From Devosia sp. 2618 (GTDB lineage: Bacteria > Pseudomonadota > Alphaproteobacteria > Rhizobiales > Devosiaceae), in the NCBI RefSeq assembly GCF_040546815.1, contig NZ_JBEPOO010000001.1:2976001-3040000 (forward strand): a stretch of 64,000 nt of DNA. The letters run 5' to 3'. The position numbers and the translations under genes are program-made. The notes below the pieces were generated by a model that worked only from the letters and a program-made list of their open reading frames with translations, did not search any database and was not told where the DNA came from. Shown here in pieces: positions 45,995 through 54,828 of this stretch. Position 1 is the first letter of the stretch, and each line of letters begins with the position of its first letter.

Positions 45995-46390
45995 TTAGCG
46001 GAAGCGACCGCCTTGCTGGATGACTTCGATCTTGTAGCCATCGGGGTCAGTGGCGAAGAAGAACTGGGCGACCGGGGTGTCGCCGTTCTTGAAATCGACC
46101 AGCTTGCCGACCGTCAGGCCCTCAGCTGAAAAGCGGGCATATTCGGCTTCCACGTCATCGACAACCACCGCCAGATGGCCATAGCCGTCGCCCAGATTGT
46201 AGGGCTCGGTGCGGCCGTGATTGATGGTCAGTTCCAGCTCGAAAGCGCCGGTGTCGTTGGCCAGATAGACCAACGTAAAATCGGCGAAGGCGAGCCGATC
46301 GACGATTTCGAGACCGAAGGCGCGGCGGTAATAGTCGACGGAGCGTTCTTCATCGATGACGCGGATCATCGAGTGGACGAGCTTGGCCAT
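45995..46390 (-). CDS. gloA: Lactoylglutathione lyase (glyoxalase I)
   Basis: Isomerises the hemithioacetal of methylglyoxal and glutathione to S-lactoylglutathione. The 131-residue protein has the metal ligands in order: His in KLVHSMIRV, Glu in FELELTINHG, His in GYGHLAVVVDD and Glu in YKIEVIQ. The short form without loop insertions is typical of the Ni/Co-dependent enzyme of proteobacteria. Confidence 0.92.
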   Translation of the reverse strand: MAKLVHSMIRVIDEERSVDYYRRAFGLEIVDRLAFADFTLVYLANDTGAFELELTINHGRTEPYNLGDGYGHLAVVVDDVEAEYARFSAEGLTVGKLVDFKNGDTPVAQFFFATDPDGYKIEVIQQGGRFR

Positions 46391-46439
46391 GGGTGCCTCT
46401 TGTTTAATAACGTGGTGGCGCTGAGAGATGCGGACATGG

Positions 46440-46459
46440 ATTCCGGCCTTCGCCGGAAT
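46440..46459. repeat. Short palindromic repeat between gloA and upp
   Basis: Perfect 8-base arms ATTCCGGC and GCCGGAAT around CTTC. The wider segment to about 46545 contains further GC-rich inverted pieces. It is an intergenic repeat form common in alphaproteobacteria; here it lies past the upp stop and before the gloA start. Confidence 0.6.
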
Positions 46460-46549
46460 GACTCCCCGTTTTGGGAGACCGCTGGACGAGCGCAGCGAGG
46501 ACCCCGCGCGTGGCGCGCCCCGTCTGGAGCGCGACCAGCGCGTGAAGAC

Positions 46550-47179
46550 TTATTTCGTGCCGTACATGCGGTCGCCGGCGTCGCCGAGGCCGGGGATGAT
46601 GTAGCCCTTCTCGTTGAGGTGGCTATCAATCGCCGCTGTATAAACCGGAACGTCAGGATGCGCGTCGGTGAAGCGCTTGACGCCTTCCGGTGCGGCCAGC
46701 AGGCAGAGGAAGCGGATATTGTTGGCGCCGAGTTGCTTGAGCTTGTCGATGGCGACGGTCGCCGAGTTGGCGGTGGCCAGCATTGGGTCGACCACGATGA
46801 TCAGACGATCTTCGAGGTTTGACGGCGCCTTGAAGTAATATTCGACCGGCTCAAGTGTTTCGTGATCGCGATACATGCCGATATGGGCGACGCGGGCGGC
46901 GGGCACCAGATCGAGCATGCCATCAAGCAGGCCATTGCCGGCACGCAGGATGGAGGCGAAAACCAGCTTCTTGCCCTTGATGGCAGGCGACTTCATCGGC
47001 GCCATTGGCGTCTCGATGTCGATCATTTCGAGCTCGAGATCGCGGGTCACTTCATAGCACATCAGATGCGCGATCTCGCGCAGCAGGCGACGGAAACCCG
47101 CGATTGAGGTCTCCTTGTTGCGCATGATGGTGAGTTTGTGCTGGATCAGCGGGTGATCGATGACGGTTACATTGCTCAT
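46550..47179 (-). CDS. upp: Uracil phosphoribosyltransferase
   Basis: Makes UMP from uracil and PRPP. The 209 residues contain [18 protein letters not shown], the PRPP-binding [18 protein letters not shown] and the C-terminal uracil-binding [20 protein letters not shown] 47179 has GGGTGG upstream and gives the standard length. Last gene of the minus-strand nucleoside locus, 12 bases after deoB; it salvages the uracil freed by DeoA. Confidence 0.95.
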   Translation of the reverse strand: MSNVTVIDHPLIQHKLTIMRNKETSIAGFRRLLREIAHLMCYEVTRDLELEMIDIETPMAPMKSPAIKGKKLVFASILRAGNGLLDGMLDLVPAARVAHIGMYRDHETLEPVEYYFKAPSNLEDRLIIVVDPMLATANSATVAIDKLKQLGANNIRFLCLLAAPEGVKRFTDAHPDVPVYTAAIDSHLNEKGYIIPGLGDAGDRMYGTK

Positions 47180-47191
47180 TGGGACCACCCT

Positions 47192-48409
47192 TTAGAGGAA
47201 ACTTTTGCCGTGACGGCCCGGCGTGAGGCCAAGCCAGGCGGCAATGCTTTCGCCAATATCGGCGAACGTGTTGCGAATGCCAATCTCGCCTTGCGACAGG
47301 CTTGGGGAAAAGACCAGGATCGGCACCTGTTCGCGCGTGTGATCGTTGCCCGGCCAAGTCGGATCGTTGCCGTGATCGGCGGTCAGCACCAATAGATCGT
47401 CGTGGCGCATCTTGGAAATGATCTCAGGCAGGCGGGAATCGAAGTATTCGAGCGCGGCGGCATAGCCGGGCACATCGCGGCGATGACCATATTCGCTGTC
47501 GAAGTCGACGAAATTGGTCATGACGAAGGCGCGGTCGTCGGCCATTTCCATGGCGTCGAGCGTCTTGTCGAACAGCTGCGGCAGGCCGGTGCCCTTGATC
47601 TTGTGGGTGACGCCGTGGGCCGCGTAAATGTCGGACACCTTGCCGATGGCATAGACCTGGTGGCCGGCCGCCTGATTGCGGTCGAGCAGGGTCGGTTCGG
47701 GTGGCGAGATCGCGAAGTCGCGACGATTGCCGGTACGCTTGAAGCTGGCAGCATCTTCGCCGACGAAGGGACGGGCTATGACGCGGCCGATGATCAGTGG
47801 CGCGGTGAGCTCGAAGGCGATCTGGCAGATCTCGTAGAGCCGTTCGAGGCCGAAATGGCTTTCGTGGGCGGCGATCTGGAACACGCTATCGATGGAAGTG
47901 TAGCAGATCGGCTTGCCGGTGCGGATGCTCTCTTCGCCCAGTTCGGCGATGATATTGGTGCCCGAGGCGTGCTTGTCGCCCAGAATGCCGGGCAGGTTGG
48001 CGCGGCGGACGAATTCGGCGATCAGGTCGGGCGGGAAGGTGGGTTCGGTCTGGGGGAAATAGCCCCAATCGAACGGCACTGGAACGCCAGCAATTTCCCA
48101 ATGGCCGGACGGAGTGTCCTTGCCCTTGGAGACTTCGCGGCCAACGCCGAAGCGACCGCCCTTGGCGGTAGCGGACAGGCCCGGCGGCAGCGTGCCGGTG
48201 GAGAGCTGGATGGCGGCGCCAATGCCCAGCGCATCCATATTGGGCACGTTGAGCGCACCAGCGCGCAGACCCTCGCGGTCGGCTTTACCGGTGGCGGCCC
48301 ATTCGGCGATGTGGCCGAAGGTGTTGGAGCCCACGTCGCCGTATTTTTCGGCGTCAGGGGCGCCGCCAATGCCGACGCTGTCGAGAATGCAAAGAATGGC
48401 GCGTGGCAT
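47192..48409 (-). CDS. deoB: Phosphopentomutase
   Basis: Interconverts (deoxy)ribose-1-phosphate and -5-phosphate. The 405-residue alkaline-phosphatase-fold enzyme has the Mn-binding [14 protein letters not shown], the KDTPSGHWE segment with the phosphorylated Thr, and [18 protein letters not shown]. It starts three bases after the deoA stop. It links the phosphorylases to DeoC. Confidence 0.97.
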   Translation of the reverse strand: MPRAILCILDSVGIGGAPDAEKYGDVGSNTFGHIAEWAATGKADREGLRAGALNVPNMDALGIGAAIQLSTGTLPPGLSATAKGGRFGVGREVSKGKDTPSGHWEIAGVPVPFDWGYFPQTEPTFPPDLIAEFVRRANLPGILGDKHASGTNIIAELGEESIRTGKPICYTSIDSVFQIAAHESHFGLERLYEICQIAFELTAPLIIGRVIARPFVGEDAASFKRTGNRRDFAISPPEPTLLDRNQAAGHQVYAIGKVSDIYAAHGVTHKIKGTGLPQLFDKTLDAMEMADDRAFVMTNFVDFDSEYGHRRDVPGYAAALEYFDSRLPEIISKMRHDDLLVLTADHGNDPTWPGNDHTREQVPILVFSPSLSQGEIGIRNTFADIGESIAAWLGLTPGRHGKSFL

Positions 48410-48412
48410 GTT

Positions 48413-49735
48413 TTACTCCGTTGGCGAGATATATGCCGGGATTAGCTCAGATTGAGGGGGCTTGTCACCAAGGCGGTAGGCGGTTTTGAGGCGGGTTTCG
48501 GCATCCGCGGCGGACGCATGGTCGCGGGCGTGGATGCGGGCGATGGGTGTGTGGCTGTCTGCGGTGGCGCCGAGACCCAGCAGGCGGTCAAATCCGACAC
48601 TGTGATCGATGCTGTCGGTGGGCGTGGCACGACCGCCGCCGAGGGCGACCACGGCCATTCCGACGCCCCTGGTGTCGATGGCGGCAATGGTGCCCTGCCC
48701 GTCTGCATACACATCGCGAATGATGGGCGCAGGGGCGAGATAGCTGTCCATCTCGTCAACGAAATCGGTGGGGCCACCCAAGGCGGCGACCATGCGGCTG
48801 AAGCGTTCGGTGGCGCGACCGCTGTCGAGAGCGTCGTCCACCAGCTTGCGGGCGGAAGCGCCATCGGCGGCAAGGCCGGTCATGGCGGCGGCTTGCGCGC
48901 AGAGAGCCAGGGTCACTTCGCGCAGGCGCGGGTCCTGATGCTTGCCAGTAAGGAAATCGACGGCATTGCGGACTTCGAGACCATTGCCGGCGGCGGAGGC
49001 CAGCGGCTGGTTCATGTCGGTAATCAGCGCCATGGTTTTGAGGCCGGCACCATTGGCGACATCGACCAGACTTTGCGCCAAAGCCTTTGATTTCTCCAGC
49101 GTCGGCATGAAGGCGCCGGAGCCGGTTTTGACATCAAGCACCAGCGCGCCAAGGCCAGCGGCGAGCTTTTTGGAGAGAATGGAGGCGGTGATCAGGGGGA
49201 TCGATTCCACCGTCGCCGTGACGTCGCGGATGGCGTAGAGCGCCTTGTCGGCGGGGGCGAGATCGGCGGTCTGACCAATGATGGCGCAGCCCGCTTCGCG
49301 CACGACCTTGCGGAACAGGGCATTGTCGGGGCTGGTCGTATAGCCGGGAATGGCGTCGAACTTGTCGAGCGTGCCGCCGGTATGGCCGAGGCCACGGCCG
49401 GAAATCATCGGCACATAAATGCCGATGGCGGCAAGAATTGGCGCCAGCATCAGGCTGACATTGTCGCCAACGCCCCCGGTGGAGTGCTTGTCGGCGACAG
49501 GGCCATCGAGATCAGACCAATCGAGCACTTCGCCGCTATCGCGCATGGCAAGGGTGAGTGCCACGCGCTCGGGCATCGTCATGTCTTTGAAATAGACCGC
49601 CATCGCGAAGGCGGCGGCCTGCGCGTTGGAGACTGTGCCCTTGGCGAAGCCGGAGATGAAGGCTGAGATTTCGTCGGCGGAGAGGGTTTGGCCGTCACGT
49701 TTTTTGGCGATGACTTCTTGGGGGAGGAAGACCAT
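48413..49735 (-). CDS. deoA: Thymidine phosphorylase
   Basis: Cleaves thymidine, deoxyuridine and perhaps uridine to base and sugar-1-phosphate. The 440-residue length equals E. coli DeoA. The family signature is [14 protein letters not shown] with the phosphate-binding [13 protein letters not shown]. It lies between the aldehyde dehydrogenase gene (140 bases upstream, with an inverted repeat) and deoB. Confidence 0.97.
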   Translation of the reverse strand: MVFLPQEVIAKKRDGQTLSADEISAFISGFAKGTVSNAQAAAFAMAVYFKDMTMPERVALTLAMRDSGEVLDWSDLDGPVADKHSTGGVGDNVSLMLAPILAAIGIYVPMISGRGLGHTGGTLDKFDAIPGYTTSPDNALFRKVVREAGCAIIGQTADLAPADKALYAIRDVTATVESIPLITASILSKKLAAGLGALVLDVKTGSGAFMPTLEKSKALAQSLVDVANGAGLKTMALITDMNQPLASAAGNGLEVRNAVDFLTGKHQDPRLREVTLALCAQAAAMTGLAADGASARKLVDDALDSGRATERFSRMVAALGGPTDFVDEMDSYLAPAPIIRDVYADGQGTIAAIDTRGVGMAVVALGGGRATPTDSIDHSVGFDRLLGLGATADSHTPIARIHARDHASAADAETRLKTAYRLGDKPPQSELIPAYISPTE

Positions 49736-49754
49736 GTGCGGTTCGTTTCTAGGG

Positions 49755-49875
49755 GATACCCCCTCCTAGCCTCCCCTGATAGGGGGAGGGACTGATCAAG
49801 TTTTGTGGCGCGATCCTGCCTAACCAACGGGCGCATTCCTCCCCCTGTTCAGGGGGAGGTTAGGTGGGGGTATTC
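49755..49875. repeat. Inverted repeat pair between deoA and the aldehyde dehydrogenase gene
   Basis: Two inverted copies of an ATACCCCC-containing unit (49755-49791 and 49838-49875). The right copy contains a perfect 10-base hairpin (49838-49847 and 49850-49859). It fills most of the gap inside the nucleoside operon and may affect how much message reaches deoA. Confidence 0.65.
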
Positions 49876-52251
49876 TTAGGCCCCGTATGGAATCCAGACG
49901 TTCTTGACCTGCGTGGCCTTGCCCAGAAGGTAGTCATCCTCAAACCGACGATCGGACAGATCATAGGCCAGACCGCGTGTGGTCCAGGTTTGCTTGAGGT
50001 TGGACACCGAGGCTTTTTCGACCATGGTCGAGGCTTCGGCGGAACCGGCGAACCAGAGGCCATCGACGCCGTCGTGTTCGGCCAGGGTCTTGGCCAGCGT
50101 CACGCTATCGCCGGTGACGATATTGATGACACCGTTGGGCACGTCGGAGGTTTCGATGACCTGATAAAGATCGGTCAGCGACAGCGGCGACTGGCTGGAT
50201 GGGACCAGCACGACCGTGTTGCCCATGGCCAGCGCGGGAGCGATCAGCGCGATCGAGCCGAGCAGTGGCAGGCTGGTGGGCGCGACAATGCCCATGACGC
50301 CGAGCGGTTCGATCATGGCGGCGGCGACGGCGCGCATGGGAGGGTTGTGGACCGCGCCATCGTATTTGTCGGCCCAGCCGGCAAAGGCGAACAGGCGCTC
50401 GACCGACTGGGCGACTTCATCGCTGCCGTCTTCGCCGGTCTGGGCCTTGATGCGGGCAGCGAATTCGTCGCGGCGGTAGTCGAGGTTTTCGGCGAGGAAA
50501 TAGAGGATTTGCGCGCGCGAATGGGCGGCGGTCGTGGACCAACCGAGCGCAGCGCGGGCAGCTTCGACGGCGTTGCGGATGTCCTTGCGGTTGCCTTCGC
50601 CGACTTCGCCGATCAACTGGCCCTTGGGGCCCAGGACAGGGCGTTCATAGGCGCTGTCGGGGCGGGCCTGCTTGCCGCCGATGTACATTTTGGCGGTCTG
50701 GTCGATGTGGGTGTCGAGGGGGTTTGCCCGACCTCGTGGTTCGACAGGCTCACCATGAGGTCTCACCGAGGCCGGTTTCAGGTCTTTTTCCCAAGCAGGC
50801 TTAAGGTAGGCGCTCATGCCTTCGCGGCCACCTTCGCGGCCGAAGCCGGATTCCTTGTAGCCGCCGAAGCCGACGGCGGCGTCGAAATTGTTGGTGCCGT
50901 TGATCCAGACCACGCCGGCCTTGATCTTGGGGGCGATGTCGAGGGCGAGGTTGATGTTCTCGCTCCAGATGGTCGCGGCGAGACCGTATTTTGTGTTGTT
51001 GGCCAGTTGCACCGCTTCTTCGGGCGTGCGGAAGCTCATGGCGACCAGCACGGGCCCAAAGATTTCCTCGGCGACCAGCGTATTGGCGGGCGAGACATTG
51101 GTGACGAGAGCGGGTTTCAGGAAACAGCCCTTGGCGGGGACCGGGCCATCGGCCTCGTAGATCACTGCGCCTTCGGCAGCGCCGCGCTTCATCAGGTCGC
51201 GAATGCGTTCGACTTGAACCGGGGCGACCAGCGCGCCGATGTCGATGGACTTATCGAGCGGGTCGCCGACGCGGAGAGACGCCATGCGGGTCTTGAGCTT
51301 GGCGATGAAGCGCTCTTCGATGCTTTCCTGCACCAGAAGGCGCGAACCGGCACAGCAGACCTGGCCCTGATTGAACCAGATGGCGTCGACGAGGCCCTCG
51401 ATGGCGCTGTCGATGTCGGCATCTTCAAAGACGATGTAAGGGCTTTTACCGCCCAGTTCGAGGCTGAGGCCCTTGCCGGTGCCGGCCGTGGCGGCCCGGA
51501 TGGCCTTGCCCACTTCGGTCGAACCGGTGAAGGCGATCTTGTCAATGCCGGGATGGGCAACGATAGCCTCGCCGGTTTCGCCTTGGCCAGTCACGATATT
51601 GACCACGCCCTTGGGCAGGCCGACGCGTTCGCAGATTTCGGCGAACAGCAAAGCCGTCAGCGAGGTGAATTCGGCGGGCTTGAGGATAACCGTATTGCCG
51701 GCGGCGAGCGCGGGGGCGATCTTCCAGGACAGCATCAGCAGCGGGAAATTCCACGGAATGATCTGGCCGCAGACGCCATAGGGCACTGCGTCAGGGAATT
51801 CGCGGGAGAGGTGCTGCGCCCAGCCGGCGTGGTGGTAGAAATGGCGGGCGACGAGCGGAATATCGACGTCGCGGCTTTCGCGGATCGGCTTGCCATTGTC
51901 CATGGTTTCGAGCACGGCGAAGAGGCGGGCATGCTTCTGGACGGCGCGGGCGATGGCATAGAGATATTTGCCGCGCTCGTAGCCGGACAGCGCGCTCCAC
52001 GGCTTGAAGGCGGCGCGGGCGGCCTTGACCGCTGCGTCAACGTCTTCGGCGGTGCCTTCGGTGATCTGGGCGAGGCTTTCGCCGCTGGCCGGATTGTCGG
52101 TCGAGAAGGTCTTGCCGGGCGCGGTCCATTTGCCATCGATGAAATGGCCGAACGTGCGACCGTGGCTGTCGAGCCAGGCATTGGCCTGCTCGGGGCCTTC
52201 GGGCGCCGGACCGTAGTCGAGGGATTGGAAGATTTGCGCGATCTTGTTCAT
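49876..52251 (-). CDS. Two-domain aldehyde dehydrogenase (ALDH16 type)
   Basis: A 791-residue protein of two ALDH modules. The first (about 1-490) is complete: FTGSTEVGK (NAD), catalytic Glu 265 in LELGGKS, Cys in GQVCCAGSR (299/300) and the bridging EEIFGP. The second (about 512-791) is shorter and has no matching Cys, as in the pseudoenzyme domain of bacterial ALDH16. Between them, at residues about 495-508, is an extra stretch (VRPHGEPVEPRGR) encoded by a palindromic repeat at 50731-50761. ATG 52251 is behind GAGGAG. Located between deoC and deoA, it may oxidise the acetaldehyde made by DeoC; that role is inferred. Confidence 0.9.
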   Translation of the reverse strand: MNKIAQIFQSLDYGPAPEGPEQANAWLDSHGRTFGHFIDGKWTAPGKTFSTDNPASGESLAQITEGTAEDVDAAVKAARAAFKPWSALSGYERGKYLYAIARAVQKHARLFAVLETMDNGKPIRESRDVDIPLVARHFYHHAGWAQHLSREFPDAVPYGVCGQIIPWNFPLLMLSWKIAPALAAGNTVILKPAEFTSLTALLFAEICERVGLPKGVVNIVTGQGETGEAIVAHPGIDKIAFTGSTEVGKAIRAATAGTGKGLSLELGGKSPYIVFEDADIDSAIEGLVDAIWFNQGQVCCAGSRLLVQESIEERFIAKLKTRMASLRVGDPLDKSIDIGALVAPVQVERIRDLMKRGAAEGAVIYEADGPVPAKGCFLKPALVTNVSPANTLVAEEIFGPVLVAMSFRTPEEAVQLANNTKYGLAATIWSENINLALDIAPKIKAGVVWINGTNNFDAAVGFGGYKESGFGREGGREGMSAYLKPAWEKDLKPASVRPHGEPVEPRGRANPLDTHIDQTAKMYIGGKQARPDSAYERPVLGPKGQLIGEVGEGNRKDIRNAVEAARAALGWSTTAAHSRAQILYFLAENLDYRRDEFAARIKAQTGEDGSDEVAQSVERLFAFAGWADKYDGAVHNPPMRAVAAAMIEPLGVMGIVAPTSLPLLGSIALIAPALAMGNTVVLVPSSQSPLSLTDLYQVIETSDVPNGVINIVTGDSVTLAKTLAEHDGVDGLWFAGSAEASTMVEKASVSNLKQTWTTRGLAYDLSDRRFEDDYLLGKATQVKNVWIPYGA
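50731..50761. repeat. Palindromic element in frame within the aldehyde dehydrogenase gene
   Basis: Arms CCTCGTGGT (50732-50740) and ACCATGAGG (50752-50760) match at eight of nine positions when inverted. The same core is found twice in the cruciform near 60 kb and in a variant form at 3344. Read on the minus strand it adds about ten residues to the inter-domain linker without a frameshift. Confidence 0.85.
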
Positions 52252-52283
52252 GTCATTCTCCTCGGCGCGGCATTGCGCGCCAT

Positions 52284-52330
52284 CCCCCTCATCCGCCCTT
52301 CGGGCACCTTCTCCCACGAGGGGAGAAGGA
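52284..52330. repeat. REP-like palindromic unit between deoC and the aldehyde dehydrogenase gene
   Basis: One unit of the type seen at 17437 and 54673: CCCTCATCCGCCCTTCGGGC followed by a CTTCTCCC/GGGAGAAG hairpin. It lies 33-79 bases upstream of the aldehyde dehydrogenase start, within the nucleoside operon. Confidence 0.7.
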
Positions 52331-52364
52331 AGAGGCATTGTGCATGCGGCTTGTCTGCGCCCTG

Positions 52365-52418
52365 CGAGCATAGCTCTCCGGGCGTTCTTCGTTCAAAACA
52401 GTCCACCGGACTGTTTTC
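52365..52418. repeat. Dispersed hairpin element, copy 2
   Basis: Begins CGAGCATAGCTCTC, and ends in a perfect 10-base hairpin (arms 52395-52404 and 52408-52417, loop ACC). It matches the element at 29487, but with a different paired stem. Confidence 0.65.
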
Positions 52419-52443
52419 TGGGCGCAAACGCGCCCAACACTCA

Positions 52444-53448
52444 TCACACCATCGGCTGACGATAATCCGCCGCGTAGTGGCCGGTGAGGCCGTGTTCGAG
52501 CTGGCGCTCGATATCGGTCAACAGGCTCGATGCACCAAAGCGGAACAGGTGGGGTTGCAGCCAGTGGGTGCCCAACTCTTCCTTCATCAGCGCCATGTAT
52601 TTGGTGGCGTCGCCAGCCGTAGCGATGCCGCCGGCGGGCTTGTAGCCGATTTCGATGCCGGTTTCCTCGGCAAACCAGCGGATCATGCGGATCATGGTCA
52701 GCGAGGTGACTAGATTGGCATTGACCTTTTCCTTGCCGGTGGAGGTCTTGATGAAGTCGGCGCCGGCCATCATGCAGACGAGTGACGCCTTGGCGATATT
52801 GGTCTGGGTGGCGAGTTCGCCCGTGCCCAGAATGGTCTTGATATGGGCATCGCCGCAGGCTTTGCGGAAGGCCTTGACCTGGTCGTAAAGGCCCTGCCAG
52901 TCGCCGCGCAAAACCATGCCGCGCTCGATGACGATGTCGATTTCCTTGGCGCCATCGGCCACCGAAAGCTCGATTTCGCGCAGCTTGGTTTCGACCGGGG
53001 CAAGGCCATGTGGGAAGGCGGTCGAGACGGCGGCAACCGGGATGCCGGTGCCTTCGAGGGCGCTGACGGCGGTCTTGACGAAGTTGTGGTAGACGCAGAC
53101 TGCGCCCGGCAGGATGCGCAGGTCGCCGATGTCGAGCTTTTCGAGGATATCGGCACGCAGCGGATGGCGCGCCTTGGCGCAGAGGCGTTCGACGCGGCCA
53201 TCGGTGTCGTCGGAATTGAGCGTCGTCAGGTCGATCAGCGTGATGGCCTTAAGCAACCAGGCCAGCTGATAGTCCTTTTTGACGGTGCGGCGCGCGCCGA
53301 TGGAACCGGCGCGGCGCTCCAGCGCCGAGCGGTTCATGCGGACCCGTTCGACCCAATCGAGATCGAGCGGGAAGCCGGGATTGCGCTTATGCGGGGTATG
53401 GGTCGGCGCGTTGGTTTGGGCCGTCTTGTCGATAACGCGTAGGTTCAT
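52444..53448 (-). CDS. deoC: Deoxyribose-phosphate aldolase
   Basis: Splits 2-deoxyribose-5-phosphate to glyceraldehyde-3-phosphate and acetaldehyde. The 334-residue form is the longer type with an N-terminal extension of about 60 residues. The Schiff-base Lys is in DFIKTSTGK and the second Lys in GYKPAGGI; LIDLTTLNSDDT is the first strand. Its ATG overlaps the stop of the purine nucleoside phosphorylase gene by four bases. Confidence 0.95.
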   Translation of the reverse strand: MNLRVIDKTAQTNAPTHTPHKRNPGFPLDLDWVERVRMNRSALERRAGSIGARRTVKKDYQLAWLLKAITLIDLTTLNSDDTDGRVERLCAKARHPLRADILEKLDIGDLRILPGAVCVYHNFVKTAVSALEGTGIPVAAVSTAFPHGLAPVETKLREIELSVADGAKEIDIVIERGMVLRGDWQGLYDQVKAFRKACGDAHIKTILGTGELATQTNIAKASLVCMMAGADFIKTSTGKEKVNANLVTSLTMIRMIRWFAEETGIEIGYKPAGGIATAGDATKYMALMKEELGTHWLQPHLFRFGASSLLTDIERQLEHGLTGHYAADYRQPMV

Positions 53449-54239
53449 AGCTCCTCCACCAGCGCAGGAATAAGCTTTTTGAGCTTTTCCGCGCCTTGTA
53501 CCGCCATGGTCTTGGTGTGCTCATGGCTGATGTTCTCGGTCGACAGCCCCGCACCCATATTGGTGATGGACGAGCAGGCCCAGACCTTCATGCCAAGGAA
53601 ACGCCCGAGAATGACCTCTGGTGCCGTCGACATGCCAACTGCGTTGGCGCCGAGGCGAATGGCCATCTGGATTTCGGCGACGGTTTCAAAGCTCGGGCCG
53701 GAATACCAGAGGTAGATGCCTTCCCCGATCTTGATGTCGAGGCGTTCGCCGATGGCCTTGGCCTTGGCGCGCAGATCGGGAGCGTAGCAATCGACCATGT
53801 TGACAAAACGGCGGTCGGTTGGCTCGCCGATCAGCGGGTTCATGCCGGCATAGTTGATGTGATCGGAAATCAGCATCAGATCGCCGGGGTGGAAACGCTC
53901 GTCGAGCGAACCGGCCGAATTGGTCAGCAGCATGCTTTTCGCGCCGAGATCGGCCATGGCTTCGAGCGCCGGGCGCATGGCGGCAGGATTGCCATGCTCA
54001 TAATAGTGCTCGCGGCCGGTGAGGATGGCGACGCGCTTGCCGCCCATGGTGCCGATCAGAAGGTCCCGGCCATGGCCGGACACGCCGCCACCGGGAAAGC
54101 CCTTGAGCTCGGAATAGGGAATGGTGACCTTGTCGGTCAGCAGATCGCCAATGGCGGACAGGCCCGAGCCCAGCACGATGGCAGCAGCGATTGGTTCATT
54201 GCCCGCGATTTTCTGAATCGTCTTGGACGCTTTAGTCAT
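53445..54239 (-). CDS. Purine nucleoside phosphorylase (trimeric, PunA type)
   Basis: Cleaves purine (deoxy)nucleosides with phosphate. The 264-residue protein is of the trimeric NP-II class: GSGLSAIGD phosphate loop, GREHYYEHGNP, NSAGSLDERFHPGDL and GMSTAPEVILGR with the purine-binding Asn in SSITNMGAG. It is not the hexameric DeoD type of E. coli. Start and stop overlap the neighbouring cdd and deoC genes by four bases each, showing tight coupling. Confidence 0.93.
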   Translation of the reverse strand: MTKASKTIQKIAGNEPIAAAIVLGSGLSAIGDLLTDKVTIPYSELKGFPGGGVSGHGRDLLIGTMGGKRVAILTGREHYYEHGNPAAMRPALEAMADLGAKSMLLTNSAGSLDERFHPGDLMLISDHINYAGMNPLIGEPTDRRFVNMVDCYAPDLRAKAKAIGERLDIKIGEGIYLWYSGPSFETVAEIQMAIRLGANAVGMSTAPEVILGRFLGMKVWACSSITNMGAGLSTENISHEHTKTMAVQGAEKLKKLIPALVEEL

Positions 54240-54646
54240 TTTGGTAGGTACTCCGGGCCGAAACTATGCGGCAGTAATTGTTCGAGGGTGCAGATGAGCG
54301 GCTCGCCATCGACGCCATGCGAGATGATCTGCACGTCAAGATCGGCAAATTCACGAATGCGCTGACGGCAACCGCCGCAAGGGGTGACCGGGGCGGAGCC
54401 CGGGCCGGTAACATAGACGCGGGTGATGCGCTTGCCGCCGCCAGCCACCATGGCGGCGATAGCGGAGGCTTCGGCGCAGTTGCCCACAGGATAGGCGGCG
54501 TTTTCGACATTGCAGCCTGAATAGATTTCGCCGTCATCGGCCAGCAGCGCCACGCCCACATGGAAACGCGAATAGGGCGCATGGGCCCGGGCGCGAACGG
54601 CTTCGGCGGCCTTGAACAGGGCCTGATCAGTCGGTGTATTCGGCAT
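54236..54646 (-). CDS. cdd: Cytidine deaminase
   Basis: Deaminates (deoxy)cytidine to (deoxy)uridine for DeoA. The 136-residue tetrameric type has YSRFHVGVALL, the catalytic CNVENAAYPVGNCAEASA (zinc Cys and Glu in NCAE) and PCGGCRQ with two further zinc cysteines. ATG 54646 has AGGAGA eight bases before it. It is the first enzyme gene behind the permease genes of the nucleoside importer. Confidence 0.95.
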   Translation of the reverse strand: MPNTPTDQALFKAAEAVRARAHAPYSRFHVGVALLADDGEIYSGCNVENAAYPVGNCAEASAIAAMVAGGGKRITRVYVTGPGSAPVTPCGGCRQRIREFADLDVQIISHGVDGEPLICTLEQLLPHSFGPEYLPK

Positions 54647-54672
54647 CACTCACTTCTCCTCGTGCCCCACTT

Positions 54673-54791
54673 CCCTTCTCCCCTGAGGAGAGAAGGTGGC
54701 CCGCAGGGCCGGATGAGGGGTTCAGCATCGCTGCCATATTGCGGGGGCTTCACCCCTCACCCCAACCCTCTCCCCTGAGGGGCGAGGGGGC
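54673..54791. repeat. Paired REP-like palindromic element between permease and cdd genes
   Basis: The left unit (54673-54720) has a CTTCTCCC/GAGAGAAG hairpin, GGCCCGCAGGGCC and GGATGAGGGG. The right part (about 54749-54791) is an inverted, diverged copy. This is the same unit type as at 17437 and 52284. It separates the importer genes from the salvage enzymes. Confidence 0.75.
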
Positions 54792-54828
54792 GATGGGGCC
54801 GACACGTCTATTATTGCGGGGCGCTAAA

